A DNA stretch of 64,000 nucleotides, taken from positions 18,372,501 through 18,436,500 of the forward strand of contig CM038908.1 of the NCBI GenBank assembly GCA_021904315.1. The letters are read 5' to 3'. The translations under genes were made by a program, and so were the position numbers. Below are positions 1 through 13,900 of the stretch, in pieces. The notes below the pieces were generated by a model. It was not told where the DNA came from. It searched no databases and saw only the letters and a program-made list of their open reading frames with translations. Position 1 is the stretch's first letter; the number at the start of each line of letters is the position of its first letter. This DNA is from Sphagnum magellanicum (taxonomy: Eukaryota > Streptophyta > Sphagnopsida > Sphagnales > Sphagnaceae).

Positions 1-90
1 TGTCTGTTGGATTTCCTGTGCATAGTGGTCAGGAGGAGGTACCTATTTTGAATTTTTTGTTTTTTGCATGGTGAATGGTTGCTATGTTAG

Positions 91-1621
<1,531 letters not shown>

Positions 1622-3007
1622 ATGAAGCCAATTGAAGCAGCAGTATTTTGATTCTTTGGTGATAAATGCAGGTGGCACATAATATAGGTAAGCTATGAGG
1701 AATATCTTTGATGTGCTGCTTAGGGACTTTCTCATTAGTCTCTTAGAAGGATAGTAACAACAGTTTTGGAAGCTTCACCCTATCCAGAGCTCATCAGAAC
1801 ATGCTCTTGGTGAATACCAGCAGCTTACCACCAAAGGCATGTTACATGTTAGAGACTTCCATTTCTCCTGGGAGGTTGGGGGCCAGGTCTAAATGCTTTA
1901 TTCCATCAGAAACTCAGTAGACAGGTTCTTGGTAGCCATAAACAGTCACCATTCGAAGATTGTAATTTCTAGGGACATTGACTCCAGTCCTTTGCTGAAT
2001 CAGCAAAGTCTGCTTTTATCACATCACTGTTATGGCCCATGAGGAAAAGGTGTTGGACCATATGTGTCCAAACAATGAAGTTGGGGGTGTGTGAGTATGC
2101 AATGTCAATAAATGTTTCGGTTGCATGGTATTGGTGCTCAAAACTCCATGTCAAGGAGTAGGATTGGGTATTGTGTGACTGAACCACGTCTGGGGAGTAC
2201 TGTAGGTGAAAAGTCAGCTTTCATGTGCTGTTTTTGATCATGCACATCCCAGTTGATTATTGAGTGCCGAGGTTTCTTTTTTTCACTGTGAAGGCCAAGA
2301 TGAACTTTGTGGACCAACTGTAATAACTCGAATTTGTGGATTTGTGGATTTGTGACAGTGAGGTCTTTTCCCTGAAGTGGTTAGATTGCTTTGTCCTTTT
2401 CTCTTTTTGAATTAAACACTATATCTTGTATAAGAGCAAGTGTCACCACATTTATTCACCTGCTGTAACTCATTGCAGCAACCTGCATGCCCCTCCTCTC
2501 AGATATTGAGGGCAAGAGTCAAGAATAGGAGCTTGCAAAACAGTACCAGAGAACAGTACCTGAAGTTAACTGCTATTGCAGGTACTTCGGTGGTAAAATT
2601 GATCTTGTTGTGAGATTGTTTTCTAGGTTGCGGTTGCTTGCAAATGAAATTGCACTGTACTAATGGCAGGGTTCAACTAGCTCTGGTTTTAGAGGAACCG
2701 CCAGTACTCATGATAGTTTTAGAGGATTCCACAAAGTTAATACTATGCTCCTGCATAAGTTCCAAAGATTGCAAATAGATTGCAGTTCTCTTGTGCTATT
2801 TATAGGAACACAGTCTGGCCAATTATGGTTGGGTGTTATAGCTGGGATGTTATAGAACTCTTTCCTTAACTGGAAACTACCTGCCTAAGAAAAAGAGTGA
2901 AGATTAAAGTTATCTGTAAAGTCATGCGATTAGGGGGGCGAGAACAGCCACTTTCGGCATAATAGGGCATCAAATGCGTAACTGGGAATCAAAATTTTAC
3001 AACCCAA

Positions 3008-4035
3008 ACTAGTGTTTCCACCAATTTTGGTGGTAAACTGAGTTTCATCCTGTCTTTCCTTTTTCCTGAGCGCCTCCACTGCTGCTACATATATTTTCAC
3101 TGCTCCTACCTGTACAACTACTATAATTACTCTCGAATCTTGTGCATGAAATGCTGAGTTCTCAGCATTTCATACTGAGATTTAATAAAATTTCCTAACT
3201 TTGCATATATCACTGAAAGAGGGGATAAGGGGTGAAAGAGAGTGTGACTTTAGAGATAAATTCTATTGAGTAAATATGTTTTGGATGTTGCTTCTTCAAC
3301 TCTGCCTTTTTTGCAAACGATGTGACAGCTGTTTCTAAACTGATGTGAGCATGAGTAGAATATGTTCAGACACAGCCTGAGAGAATAGCATTTGCATCAG
3401 CAACAAGAGTGACCTGCATGGTACAGATAGACTCCAGCAGTATGGACTCAAGATGAGTGGACCAATTTCTTTGCTACATCTAACACCAAGAGGGACCACA
3501 GGCTGTGGTGGTGGGTAGATAAAATGACTCAGCAATGGTGTTTGACACTTTCAACAGAAAGCAAAACCTTGGTTACAGGATTTGATCTGCTGTGCAGAGA
3601 TGGTGAGCTTGGTGCCCATTGCTACAATCTACTGCCTATTTCTCGTGTCCCCAGTTCAGGGATGAGCCAAGTGACTGCACCCTTGTCATTGTCAATTCTT
3701 TGGCATACTGTTTGGAGAAAAAAATTTCATGTATCCATGAGAGTTTTCCAAAAAGTCACCCTGTCTTTGGGCCTCCTTTCACCCCTATCCCCTCTTTGAG
3801 TGAGGTATTCAAAGTAAGGAACTTTTTATTAAATCTGGGTATGAAACGCTGAAACTCGGCAGTTGATGCACAAGTTTCGAGAGTAATTATAGTGGTTGTA
3901 CAGGTAGGAGCAGTAAAAATATACGTAGCATCAGTGGAGGCGCTCAGGGAAAAGAGAGAGAGAGTCACAACAGGATGAAACTCAGTTTTCCACAAAAAAA
4001 TGGTGCTTTTCTGAGTTTCACCCCAATGCTAGTTT
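3008..4035. mobile_element. Foldback/MITE-like element with long imperfect inverted arms
   Basis: The left arm (about 3008-3250) is the reverse complement of the right arm (about 3752-4035), with about 500 bp between. Matching blocks include gtttcatcctg against caggatgaaac, gctcctacctgtacaac against gttgtacaggtaggagc, and gaggggataaggggtgaaag against tttcacccctatcccctc. No transposase frame is seen in the middle, so it is probably non-autonomous. A related single-arm fragment lies near 34729-34800. Confidence 0.75.
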
Positions 4036-5299
4036 ACTTTTTTGCAGGTTTTTTTAAAAATCAGGGTTTTGGTGTTTTTCTGACTTTACGGAAAACTCTA
4101 ATAGCAGAAGTCGTTCCAGCAGTGGGGTTGTCCAAAGCTGAAGTGACTGATATGGTAGTAATATGTAACATTTGAAATACTTCGGGCCTGAACCAGGGAC
4201 ATCACAAACCATAGCTTCTGTCTGAGCACAACATTGGCACTGAGTACATGGGCATTAGGAAGAAAAATGAGATCACCATACAACCAAAAAAGTGTGCAAT
4301 TTATTTTCGCATCCTTACCCATAAACATGAAACTTTGGACCATGTAAAATGGGGGATCAATTAAACATTGTGACTGAACAGTCAAAGCCAATCATATCAT
4401 TTCTTTATTGGTCTTTTCGGAGAGCTCTGTATCTTATGCATCTCCGCTTTGGTAGGCCCCAAAATGCTACCTAAAATAGCCAGCAAGTCTTCAAAAGACT
4501 GCCACCTAACATTTTAGAACCTGGACTATAATTTCAACAAGTTTGAAGCCCTTGCAGACCTTTCCTAAGTGAGATCCAACTCAGAGCATCCCCCACCAGT
4601 GTTTACTACTTAGTATGTGACCTTGCAAAAATATTTCTCACATTCAAGTTTAGTTATTTACTTTTTTTGCAACCCCACCCAAAAAACTGAAACTAGGACT
4701 GCAAAAACAGGTGGGAACTACTAACAGCAAACCAACTGGACCAATCATTATGATTGGCCAATCAAAAACAGGGACCAGCAGTGAGATCATATTTATTACA
4801 GTGTTCTCTAGCAGGTGCCCAGCTTTGCTGCGCCTTCACCAGCCTCAGCAAACTGACCACATATACAAGAGCAAAACCATGTTTGTAACCCAAACCCGCA
4901 AATTTTGACTTTCCTTCATCTGATTTTAATGTGAAGGTTTACATACCGAGCACTGGTGGGGATGCTCTTACAGTTGATATTTGAGCCTCTAAAGTGTCTA
5001 CCACATCCAGAATATTGAGCAAGTTATTTCCCGATCCCACCCATAACCCATAACGATCAAATCTAGTACGTACATTGTAAAGTAAGGATCCAGCAATGCC
5101 ATGGCAGGGGCCACTCACTGTGATCAGCCAACCCATTTCTTTAATGACCCATTAAAAATGCGTAATATTGTGTGTGTATTTACAGGTCCACACTCAATTT
5201 TACACTATTTAAAGTGTAAACTTCATCCACATTACTGTTTACAAGTCATTACACTACTACTGCTGATGGACTTGCTTTAAAGAACTTAGAAAAAAAAAA

Positions 5300-5514
5300 A
5301 AACAACAACAAACTTTGAACCTCTGGAAGATTCTCCCAAGGCCAAGTCTTGCTCGACCGCCCTCTGAAACCATTTCTTCAGCTTCTTCATCTAATACAGT
5401 TGAAGAACTTTTCTTCACTATTATGCACAGTTTCTCTGCTATGATTGCATGCCCAGCTACTGACATTGCAGCACCAACATTCTGAGTTGTAAGGCTCACT
5501 GTGGAATCAAAATT
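5300..5514 (-). other. Possible coding exon of an unrecognised gene
   Basis: An open minus-strand stretch begins at a good acceptor (attccacag, near 5515). It reads GAAMSVAGHAIIAEK, then an acidic patch DEEAEEM, then GRARLGLGRIFQRF. The small-residue helix followed by AEKL is faintly like an Alba-type nucleic-acid-binding fold, but I would not assign it. A second open stretch at about 4939-5136 on the same strand could be another exon or chance. No start, stop or full gene model was found. The rest of 4040-7529 shows no recognisable gene. Confidence 0.2.
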
Positions 5515-5979
5515 TAGGATCACCCTCAAAACCTCAAAACCGTGTATAAATGAGTGTGCTTACAATGATCACAAAACCATGTTATGTGGAACCTGCAAGT
5601 TCACTCCAATTTGGGACACAGTCAAATAATAGATACCACATTGCAAATATGAAACACCAGGTAGCAGGTTTAAAACATTAGCAAAATTTCATTTTCTTAG
5701 GAAATTATCAATCTTCTGTAGCTGTGTGTGTCTTGGCTACTCACTGCAATACTATACTATTCCTGTTGAAGTGGGCTTTAGCTTCAAAGTTCTTATGAAA
5801 CCTTTGCTAAATTAGATTTTAAATTGATTTCCAAAGATCAAAATCATTCTAAATTCAATAAATTTTGCTCAATTGGTCTGTGAATTGTGAAATGCAAAAC
5901 CTTCCACACCACTTCATTGAGGGCTTTCTAGTGGTACCAAAAGCAGAGCTTGTGGCCCAACATGGTCAATGTTGTTTGG

Positions 5980-6135
5980 TTTTAGGTTTTGGCTGGTTCT
6001 GGTTCCTGTTCTCAGTTATTTGGACCATTGGTTTTGAATTTTCAAAAAACAATTCCAGAACTGGAACCAGAATTGGGAACCAAACTCCAGCTAGACCCAG
6101 CCCCAAATCCCAGTTCATACAAGTTCCAGTTCTTC
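5980..6135. repeat. Imperfect inverted repeat built from ggttctggttcc-type motifs
   Basis: The left half carries ggctggttctggttcctgttctc. The right half carries ccagaactggaaccagaattggg and further ccagttc blocks, roughly its reverse complement. The motif resembles the ggttctc-rich termini of the hAT-like ends at 34482 and 48849. It is probably a small decayed non-autonomous element. Confidence 0.5.
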
Positions 6136-6806
6136 AACTTTTGAAATGTTCAAAAAAATAAATCTTAGAAGGAACATATTATGACCCTATAATTAGTAAT
6201 TCATCCTATGGAGAGAGTAAATAGGTTAATAGATCTTATGTCCCACTCCTTAAGCTTGAGTGATAGCTTGTGAACCCATTGGGAGTTAAGTATACAACAT
6301 ATTTTGACAACAATCATGGTTGTATATAACCCCCTTTCACTGGTTTGTGGCCGCCTTTTCAATAGACCTGGGCACCCAAACTTCACTTATACATTTTCAG
6401 GGTTGACCATCTTACCACTGTACAAGCACTGTTGTACAAATCAAAATTTGTCATTAGGAGATCATATCCACCACCTATGTGTGACCAACTTCTTATGTGA
6501 CATTGACAAGACTGGAGAGAAAGCTACACACCAACACATATGAAGGGAACACTAATTATGTTGGTTCCTAGCCAAACCAAACTAGAAACAACAAAGACTG
6601 AGTGCCATCAATAACCTTGTGCATTGTCACCCACAAAGTACCAGACCAGGATCTTCATGATGGAAGGCAGTGACCAACTACCATTACTCCCCACTGACAT
6701 TAGCAGGTGTAGGCAAGTATTGAATGATCTGCTCCAAGAAGGCAAACAATGATACAAGCACCTGTGCCCAGGTTTCTGTTGCATATTCAGGAGTAACAGA
6801 AGCCTG

Positions 6807-6885
6807 GAAAGAGGTGCCATAGTTTCAGATTATCCAGGGTTGTGCAACAGAAACCTGGATAATCTGAAACTATGGCACCTCTTTC
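6807..6885. repeat. Perfect 32-bp inverted repeat (hairpin) with 15-nt loop
   Basis: Arms 6807-6838 and 6854-6885 are exact reverse complements around the loop gttgtgcaacagaaa. The arm reads gaaagaggtgccatagtttc and continues agattatccagg. Short outer matches (caggtttctgttgc near 6769 against gcaacagaaacctg near 6845) suggest local inversion or repeated folding. No coding frame overlaps it. It could be a foldback end, a recent inversion duplication or a small-RNA precursor. Confidence 0.9.
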
Positions 6886-7529
6886 AAGTTGTTGAAACTC
6901 ATTACAGAAACCAAAACAGAGTAAAAGTCTCTTTTTTTCATGTGGTTAATAGCAGCATTGCACAGCATCAAGGTAGAGAACCACCATGGCACAAAAAGTG
7001 CTGCATCAACAAAAGAAACTTTAAAAAAAAAAAGGGGTCACATAAGACAGTATCAATTTGAATTCTGATGCACCAGGCATCACACCAGCATGCCACAGCC
7101 TAATTGATATGACATAGCCAAGCTCATTGCTCATATACCTAAGGTGTACTGTACATATCTGCTCTGTACAGACCTAGAAATGGATTGAACAGAGGAAAAA
7201 ATGTGGTGATTTTGCAGGAACTAATGATATGAAGCCAAGCCCAGGATAATTGGTATACAGTTCCTTTAGTATCCAGCCTATGCTTCACAAGCTGCACCCT
7301 CTGATCTGCCCTACACAAACAAGTTAAAGTGACTAAGCATTATCTAAAAGCAAATAATATCTGGAAGCTAAATATGGAATTCACTCCCATCTTGCAAGAA
7401 GGTTGCTTCTACTGCCTGATGGATGATTTAAAAAAAAAGGAGGATTCAATTTCCCCATGTGAAAGAGATAGAAGGGTAATATACAGCTATTACAAGGGGG
7501 ATGGTTCTGGATACAGAGATAGAGAAACA

Positions 7530-8706
7530 TCAGGTGTGAAGGTAATTGGCAGCCATCATCAACTCAAGAGTCATTTCTGGTTCAATATGGAACTCTGTCT
7601 CCTTGCCACTGCACACAACCATAATCCAGATTTTCAGTAACACCCACATCCTCCCAATTCAAATTGCCCTTTCCCTGTTATACTATCTCCAGAAGTAACT
7701 GATGCTGGAAGAAAAACAAGAGCAAGAAACCCTAAACTCAAGGACTCAATTGCTACCCTGCTGATTCAAACCCTCTTCCAACCCATCATCTTTCACTCCC
7801 AAACCAGACAGACAAATTACTTACTTCAACACAAGTCCAAATGATGGTACTGTTTGAGCAGATACTAACCTAGCAAATTGCAAGGACCAATAGAAGTATT
7901 GGCATACTTTCTCAAGAATGGGTGCACTGATCTCTGGGAATCTCACTTCTCCCAATTGTGTCTCTGTAAAACTACCTGTAGTACAAGAGGACATCAGGTC
8001 AAAGCACATTAGTCATCTCTTTCAACTTCTCCCGCAAAGAGAGCAACTCCAAATTACAGGCAAGATCCCTCGTCCAAGATCACACTACAATACAAGTGTC
8101 CAAAAGAATGGATAAAAAAGACAACGTCAATTTGACTTCTATTATGGTTTTGCGACTTTTTGCAATCTTCAATCTCTGGAAGCAAGAAAAAATATCCGAA
8201 ATACAGAGCATGGGCATGGGCATTCTACTGACAGACAAAGAAGAGCACTCTCTACCAAGAACTAACACCCTTCCATATCCAGAAACCCTAACATAGGATT
8301 GAAGCACTGGATTGCTTGTTAGATGTCCACTAGCGAGCAGGATCATCCCACAAACACAGGCACATAAACTTTTGACACCGAGGAAAATCAGCGAAACATC
8401 CCCCAAGAGAATTGACCCCAAAACAAAACAAAGCTGACACAGTGGAGGAAAGACACTTCTATAGAAGCGGAATATGAAAAGAAACAAAAGGGCACAGATT
8501 GGGAAGAAAGACAAATCGCTGGAACCCTAAAAAGGTATTATAAAAAAACAAAGGGGAGGAGCGAATTTCGTAGAGAACAACACCCACCCACCAGTGGAAG
8601 TTAGCATATTCTTCAACGTGTTGGACACCAAAGCTGCCTCCCGCTCTATCACAAACTCGTAGCCTTCGGCGCTAATCAGCCTCACCGTATCCTCCTTCCT
8701 CACCAT
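7530..8706 (-). CDS. ELC: Elongin C (Skp1/BTB-fold ubiquitin-ligase adaptor)
   Basis: Exons 8706-8592, 7975-7870 and 7608-7530 give 99 residues. Plant Elongin C is about 96-99. Visible blocks in order: KEDTVRLISAEGYEF near the N-terminus, NMLTSTGSF, GEVRFPEIS, KVCQYFYWSLQFASGKETEF, and the C-terminal HIEPEMTLELMMAANYLHT. This is the whole Skp1-like fold. By family knowledge Elongin C bridges cullin complexes to substrate receptors or to Elongin A. The start is the ATG at 8706, the first in frame with conserved sequence. Both introns are GT-AG, and the phases (1 then 2) close exactly. The 5' flank is strongly GA-rich on the coding strand. Convergent with RabA, with 5.9 kb between stop codons. 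Confidence 0.96.
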
Positions 8707-8734
8707 CCTCTCCACCAAAACTCTTCAGCCCTTC

Positions 8735-8835
8735 TTCTTGTTTTTGTTCTTCTTCTCGCAGTCTCCCTGGCAGCCCTTCTTCTTCTTCTTCTCGCAGTCT
8801 CCCTCGCATTCTTCTTCTTCTTCTTCTTCTTCTCC
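8735..8835 (-). repeat. GAA-rich tract with a short tandem duplication in the Elongin C leader
   Basis: The + strand shows CTT runs with two copies of cttcttctcgcagtctccct about 40 bp apart. The tract lies directly upstream of the Elongin C start, so it is likely 5' UTR or promoter. Its several open frames are low-complexity translations and not genes. Confidence 0.75.
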
Positions 8836-9004
8836 TTCTGCTGTCGTCGGTGTTCGAGGGAAGAAGGCAGATCTCGCACCACTTTGGAGGATGGAAGCAA
8901 TCGCCTGCAAACACTAAAGTGCGCAGTTACCCAGATGTGGCTTGTTACCCTCTTATGCATTCACCTAATGTGTGCAATTATTCGTCACGTTTTGTACTAG
9001 GCTT

Positions 9005-9245
9005 GCTTTCTATTCTTTTCTTCCTTTGCCCTTTTCTTTTACCCTGTCTTTTCTTCCCTTCCCTTTTCTTTTCTTTCCGTTTTTCTTTTCTTTTCTTTAT
9101 TTTCTTTTCTTTCTATTTTCCTTTCTTTAAATTTTTTATTTTTGCCTTTCTTTTCCTATATCTTATCTTTCTCTTTTCCTTTTTTCCTCCCCCTTTTGTG
9201 ATATTTTTTCTTCTTCTTCTTTTGGGGGTTTTTTTTTTTTTTTTT
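9005..9245 (+). repeat. Polypyrimidine tract of about 240 bp
   Basis: Almost unbroken C/T sequence of ttctttt type ending in a run of T. The 148-residue frame across it is compositional. Nothing gene-like is seen from here to the callose synthase stop at 10975. That stretch is AT-rich and holds only the repeats listed. Confidence 0.85.
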
Positions 9246-9261
9246 TTGGTAAGAGTGATTA

Positions 9262-9410
9262 ATTTCACATATTTTTGGGTTTTCATGGCAAAATAAAATA
9301 AGATATAATGAGATAATCAAATTTCACATCTTTTTTGTGCTTTCATGGCAAATTTGATGTGAGTGTAATTTATCTAATTCCACATCTTTTTGTGATTTTA
9401 TGGCAAACCC
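9262..9410 (+). repeat. Three copies of a 55-60 bp degenerate tandem repeat
   Basis: The unit aatttcacatcttttttgtg plus ctttcatggcaaa recurs at about 9262, 9320 and 9378 with small changes. The last copy runs into acccttaaaccctaaaa. A similar string (atttgatgtgaatgtgaaat, then atctaattcacat) near 59925 also follows a ccctaaacc motif, so both may come from one repeat family. Confidence 0.6.
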
Positions 9411-10974
9411 TTAAACCCTAAAAAGCCCTCAAATGTCAAAGTCAAATTTGACCTACCCCTCCTCCTAAGTTCTAAACCCTTGCACTTGCTCTTAATTTCC
9501 ATGCAACCTAAACCCAACCAACCAATTAAGGTTTATCTTTAGAGAGCTTGATTGGTTGGGTTCCATGCAAAAAAAACCTGGAAAAAGTGCACCTTTAAAC
9601 ATTTAATAGTGTTTGGAAACTTAGTACCAAAAATTACAAAAAAAAACATTAAAATTACTTTGGGCAACAAAACCTAAATCTTCTAGATCTAGATTATTAT
9701 ACCCATTGTCTCCAATTAAATTAACCATATGTTGCCAAAAAAAAAAAAAGTAAAATAAATCTCAACTTAACTCCTTATTCCTCGATGAAATGCCATGAAG
9801 AGCATCAATGAAATGCCATGAAGAGCATTTGATGGGTTTGCAACTCTCAAAAATCTTTGAACATCTTGCGCATCATATCTTGCATCAAAATTTCACAAAG
9901 ATCCAATGGTGGATTTAAGTAATTTAAAGAACATTGGTTTAAAAAAATAATAATATTTCCCAATTTGAGGGACATCTAATGATAATTCTAAGAAAAATGA
10001 TAATACGAAATTGTTGGTTTAAAGATTAAATAGAATTTTTTTTTGCATCACAATAATTATCCTATGCTTCACTCAGCATTTCAACCCTTGTACACAATAC
10101 AAGATTTAACCAACATTACCATCAAATTTTGCATTTTATATTTTTGTAATTTGTTTTCCAAGGTGTTTTTATAACATTTAATTTAATCACTCACTTGAAA
10201 GATAAATTATCCCATAATTATTGAAAGCAAGCCAACCCCTATAAAGATAATGTTACACATATGCACAAGAAAATATAAAAGACACTCAAGCTCACTTGAA
10301 TTTTCACACATACAATATTGTCTTCTCTTGTGGTGTTGAAAGCATAACAAATAATGAGAGCTCATAATGTCTGGTAATTTTTTTTCTGATCTGATTTGGG
10401 ATTTTCATTCTAGCAAAATGGATGCCATATACAACAACAAACATCCAAGGAGGATTATACAGAGCCTCGACTGCAAATTTTTGCCTCATTTCAAAAGACA
10501 AATCTTTTACTGATTTTGATACTAAATTCAAATTTTGATTGGTCCAAAAACATGAAGGCAATGTAGCAGACATTACTACTCTTAGCCTACACCCATGCAA
10601 AGGGGCATAAGTCCATCAAATGCTATGCAATCACATACCTATCCGACCTGTGCAAGAATTTGTTGCACCTTCAAGTCCAACTGGCCAAAACTTTGTCTTT
10701 TAGACTCCAGCCAACAGTCTGACTCTCTGCTTGACATGGCTTCAAGATTTTGTTCATCCTCCTGCCTTCCTATCAACAAGCAGCAGTTTTTACTTTCATA
10801 CAATAAGGGGCAAAACACAAGGTCCATAGAGCAAGGAACATGCTACTGAGAAAATCAGTGTTAGCAGACATCAACCCATGAATCAGAGGGGTAATTAGCA
10901 TGGACTGTAGTATATGCTGGAGGGGGAGCCAGCATGATAAGTTTGAGAAAAGTTGGCACGAAACTTCATTGCTC

Positions 10975-13900
10975 CTAGTCCCCAATCCTGCCGCCCTTCT
11001 TGCCAACAAGAAGCCGAGAGATTTGAAGGCCTCGGCTAAATGCTTGATTGTAGAGGATGCGGGTTTGCATAGCTTGGAACCCTGGCAACCATGAGAGGAT
11101 TGCAACAGGTGCCATAACTATCATGCCCATGCCCAAATCATATAAGCGTGCCACGGCCTTAATTGTTCGCCATATGCTGGAGTTATCCAGAAAGGGTCTC
11201 CGCAGGACCAAACAAATTTGTAGAATTCCCCACCCAGTGGGTAGAAAAGCCAGCAGACTCGTAATGAGGTCAAGTACCTTGAAATTAGTCACAAAGAGCA
11301 GCACTAAAATGATTGCCACAATCAGCACAATGACAATGGCTTGAATAGCACGGTACAAGCCATGGCGCTTAGCAGCAAAACGTTCATTTGCACTGGAGAG
11401 TACGTAGTGCAATGCTCCTGCTACAAGCATATAACTCCAAGATATGAGATAAACAAAGATACTTTTGCTTCCATTAGCGATGCTCAGATGATAAACGATG
11501 CCATATTGGAAGAGAAAGAACCGCAGATCAAGAACAATTTCCAAAAGCTTGCCCCACATGCCAGTGGTGCGAAAATGAGATTGTTCCTCTTCCCACCAAA
11601 CCTCCCAACTCTGCTCCACTTTAACAAAGATATCACCTTTGAACCACAGCCACTGCATGAAGTCATCATAGTCTTCAACTGTTTTCAACCAATCAAAGCC
11701 TGATGGGTTGAAAACAAATGGGGCCATAATCCATGTAAGTGCCAAAAACCAGCTAGTTATGGTGACAAGGATATAAGTTGCAGATGAGGTTGCACTACCA
11801 TAGGCCTCATACACTACAAGCAGCAATATAAGCTCAATTCCTTTTGTGAAGTGACTTCTTGAATACAGCCTGTAGTTCTCTGCAAATTTCTCATGCTTGA
11901 CCACAAAGCCACGTCCTGTTGCCCTGTACTGCATATGCAAACAAGTACAGTTTCAATACCCAATGCAACTGCATAGCTCAGTCATCTCCAGGAAGAGGCA
12001 TGTACCCTGGTACTCTCAATGAAGAGGTGCTGGGATATTTCAAGTAGCTGTAAACACATATGCAGAAAACAAAATTTGATATATGTTCAGAACAAATCTA
12101 CTGGGAAGTAAAGAAGAAGAGTCAAGTTGAAGACACCTTTGCGCCACCATGTAGGAGGGTGCGTCCAAAGTAGTGCATACGAGTGCCCATTGAAAAGGTG
12201 AAGAAGACAGATGCAAGCTGCAATTGCATAGTTATCATGTCCCACAAGGCTGTTGTGAAGCCAAGTTCTAGAGCATTCTCCACAACCATGGGCAGAATAG
12301 TGAGCAGACCCAACTGTACTACAAGCTGCTGGTTCAAGGCAGCTGTCAGTGCCTTGTTGGCAAGAGCATTCTTGCCAGTTGTTAGTGAAGCCTCAATGCC
12401 ACTCAATGCCAAGTACACACGACCCCAGAGGAAGACAAAGATTGTGAGCACAACAATCATGTTGCTGATGAAGAAACCAACTGTTGTATAATAGAATGAG
12501 AGCATGCGAAAGAAATCCAGGCGATGACCAAGACGATACACATCTCGACTCAGCACCTGCTCTCCATTGCCACTAGCCACTTTTGCTTCGAACATAGCTA
12601 TTTGGTTAAGCCCCACATCCCTTCCCTTCCCAGCCTGCACAAGTAAATCAGAGTTAACTAATGCAGTTTGAGTTCATTCATCATCAATTACAATTACTTT
12701 CAATCTTCATTGTTTTCTTTACTGTGTAAAGCTCCTATCTGTAATATGCAAAATAGCACTTACTACAATGTCTCCAACCCAAATTAAAGGGTAAAAGCAT
12801 TCCTGCCATATGGTTCTGGGTAATAGAATACTTCTCAAGACTAAGAAAATACAAGCATGAAGGCAAGTTCACCTGGATGTACTCATGATGTGTAACAGTA
12901 CCACCCCGCAAGGTACAGTTAAATCCAGCAAAGATGTCTTCACTAATATTGATAGTACGTGATGCTTTGCTGATACCCCCACGACTTATAAACCATAGGC
13001 GATCAAAAACATCAGGATGACCATAATGCATACGAATTTTCAAAGGATTGGCAAGGACACGTTGGCTGAGGGTCACAAATACTGTTTCCTGAGCTGACAT
13101 AAACCAGGCCAGTGATGATACGGATCCAGTAAAAACATGCTCTCGAACTCCCAAGATCGTGGGCTTTCGGATTCCATGAAATGTCCTGAACTCTTGAAGC
13201 AGGTTCCTCATCTTGATTGTTTCCTCAAAATAATGCTCCTGTTCAACAATCCACATATAAATGACATGAATCTGATCAAGAAATTGAGCTGGATTGCAAG
13301 CATAGAGCAACATATATCACCCACTGCAACATCCAACATGCAATCAAGTGAAATGGCCAAAGATGTCCCTTGGATAGTACATGCGTCCAATGAATGTCAC
13401 AAGTGGACTAATAAGTCTGCAGAAATATATTAGGCACTAAGGTCCAACTTGAAACGAGCAAGAGTTTGATTATCAAACTACATCCTTAAGATCTCAAAGC
13501 AAACAAAATAGAATGAGACTCATTGGATTGGTATCTACAAAGAAAAGACTCATCTTCAAGAGCTCATAGCTTTTGACTCTGCTGAAGTGACTACAACTAT
13601 GATATTGCAGAGAAAACTCCACAACAACACTTTGAAGGTAACCATTGTGTCAATTCCAGGAAACCAAAACTAACATGACCAGAATGAGTGCAGTCATAAA
13701 CATTATGAGTGCCACGCACAAAGTATCAACCAATCACAATCACCACAAATGGCATTAACTAGCTGCCATGACCAACCAGTGACTTCATCAGCTCCCAACA
13801 ATGGGTGTAAATAACCATATGACAATCTGCCCTATCTTTCAGGCAAATGGTCATTATAGAAATCTGTGTCCTGAATTTTCTGTATTTCCATAAGCAGCAG

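Noticed and set aside
4939..5136. 65-residue minus-strand frame GWLITVSGPCHGIAGS
   Set aside because: No similarity recognised, no clear acceptor, and a gtgagt donor would cut it near its start. Mentioned only as a possible partner of the 5300-5514 stretch.
8850..9296. 148-residue + strand frame
   Set aside because: Runs through a polypyrimidine tract. No domain, and Phe-rich only because of base composition.
9781..9832. Two-copy 26-bp repeat aatgccatgaagagcat
   Set aside because: Real but minor. Two units only, in AT-rich spacer with no associated feature.
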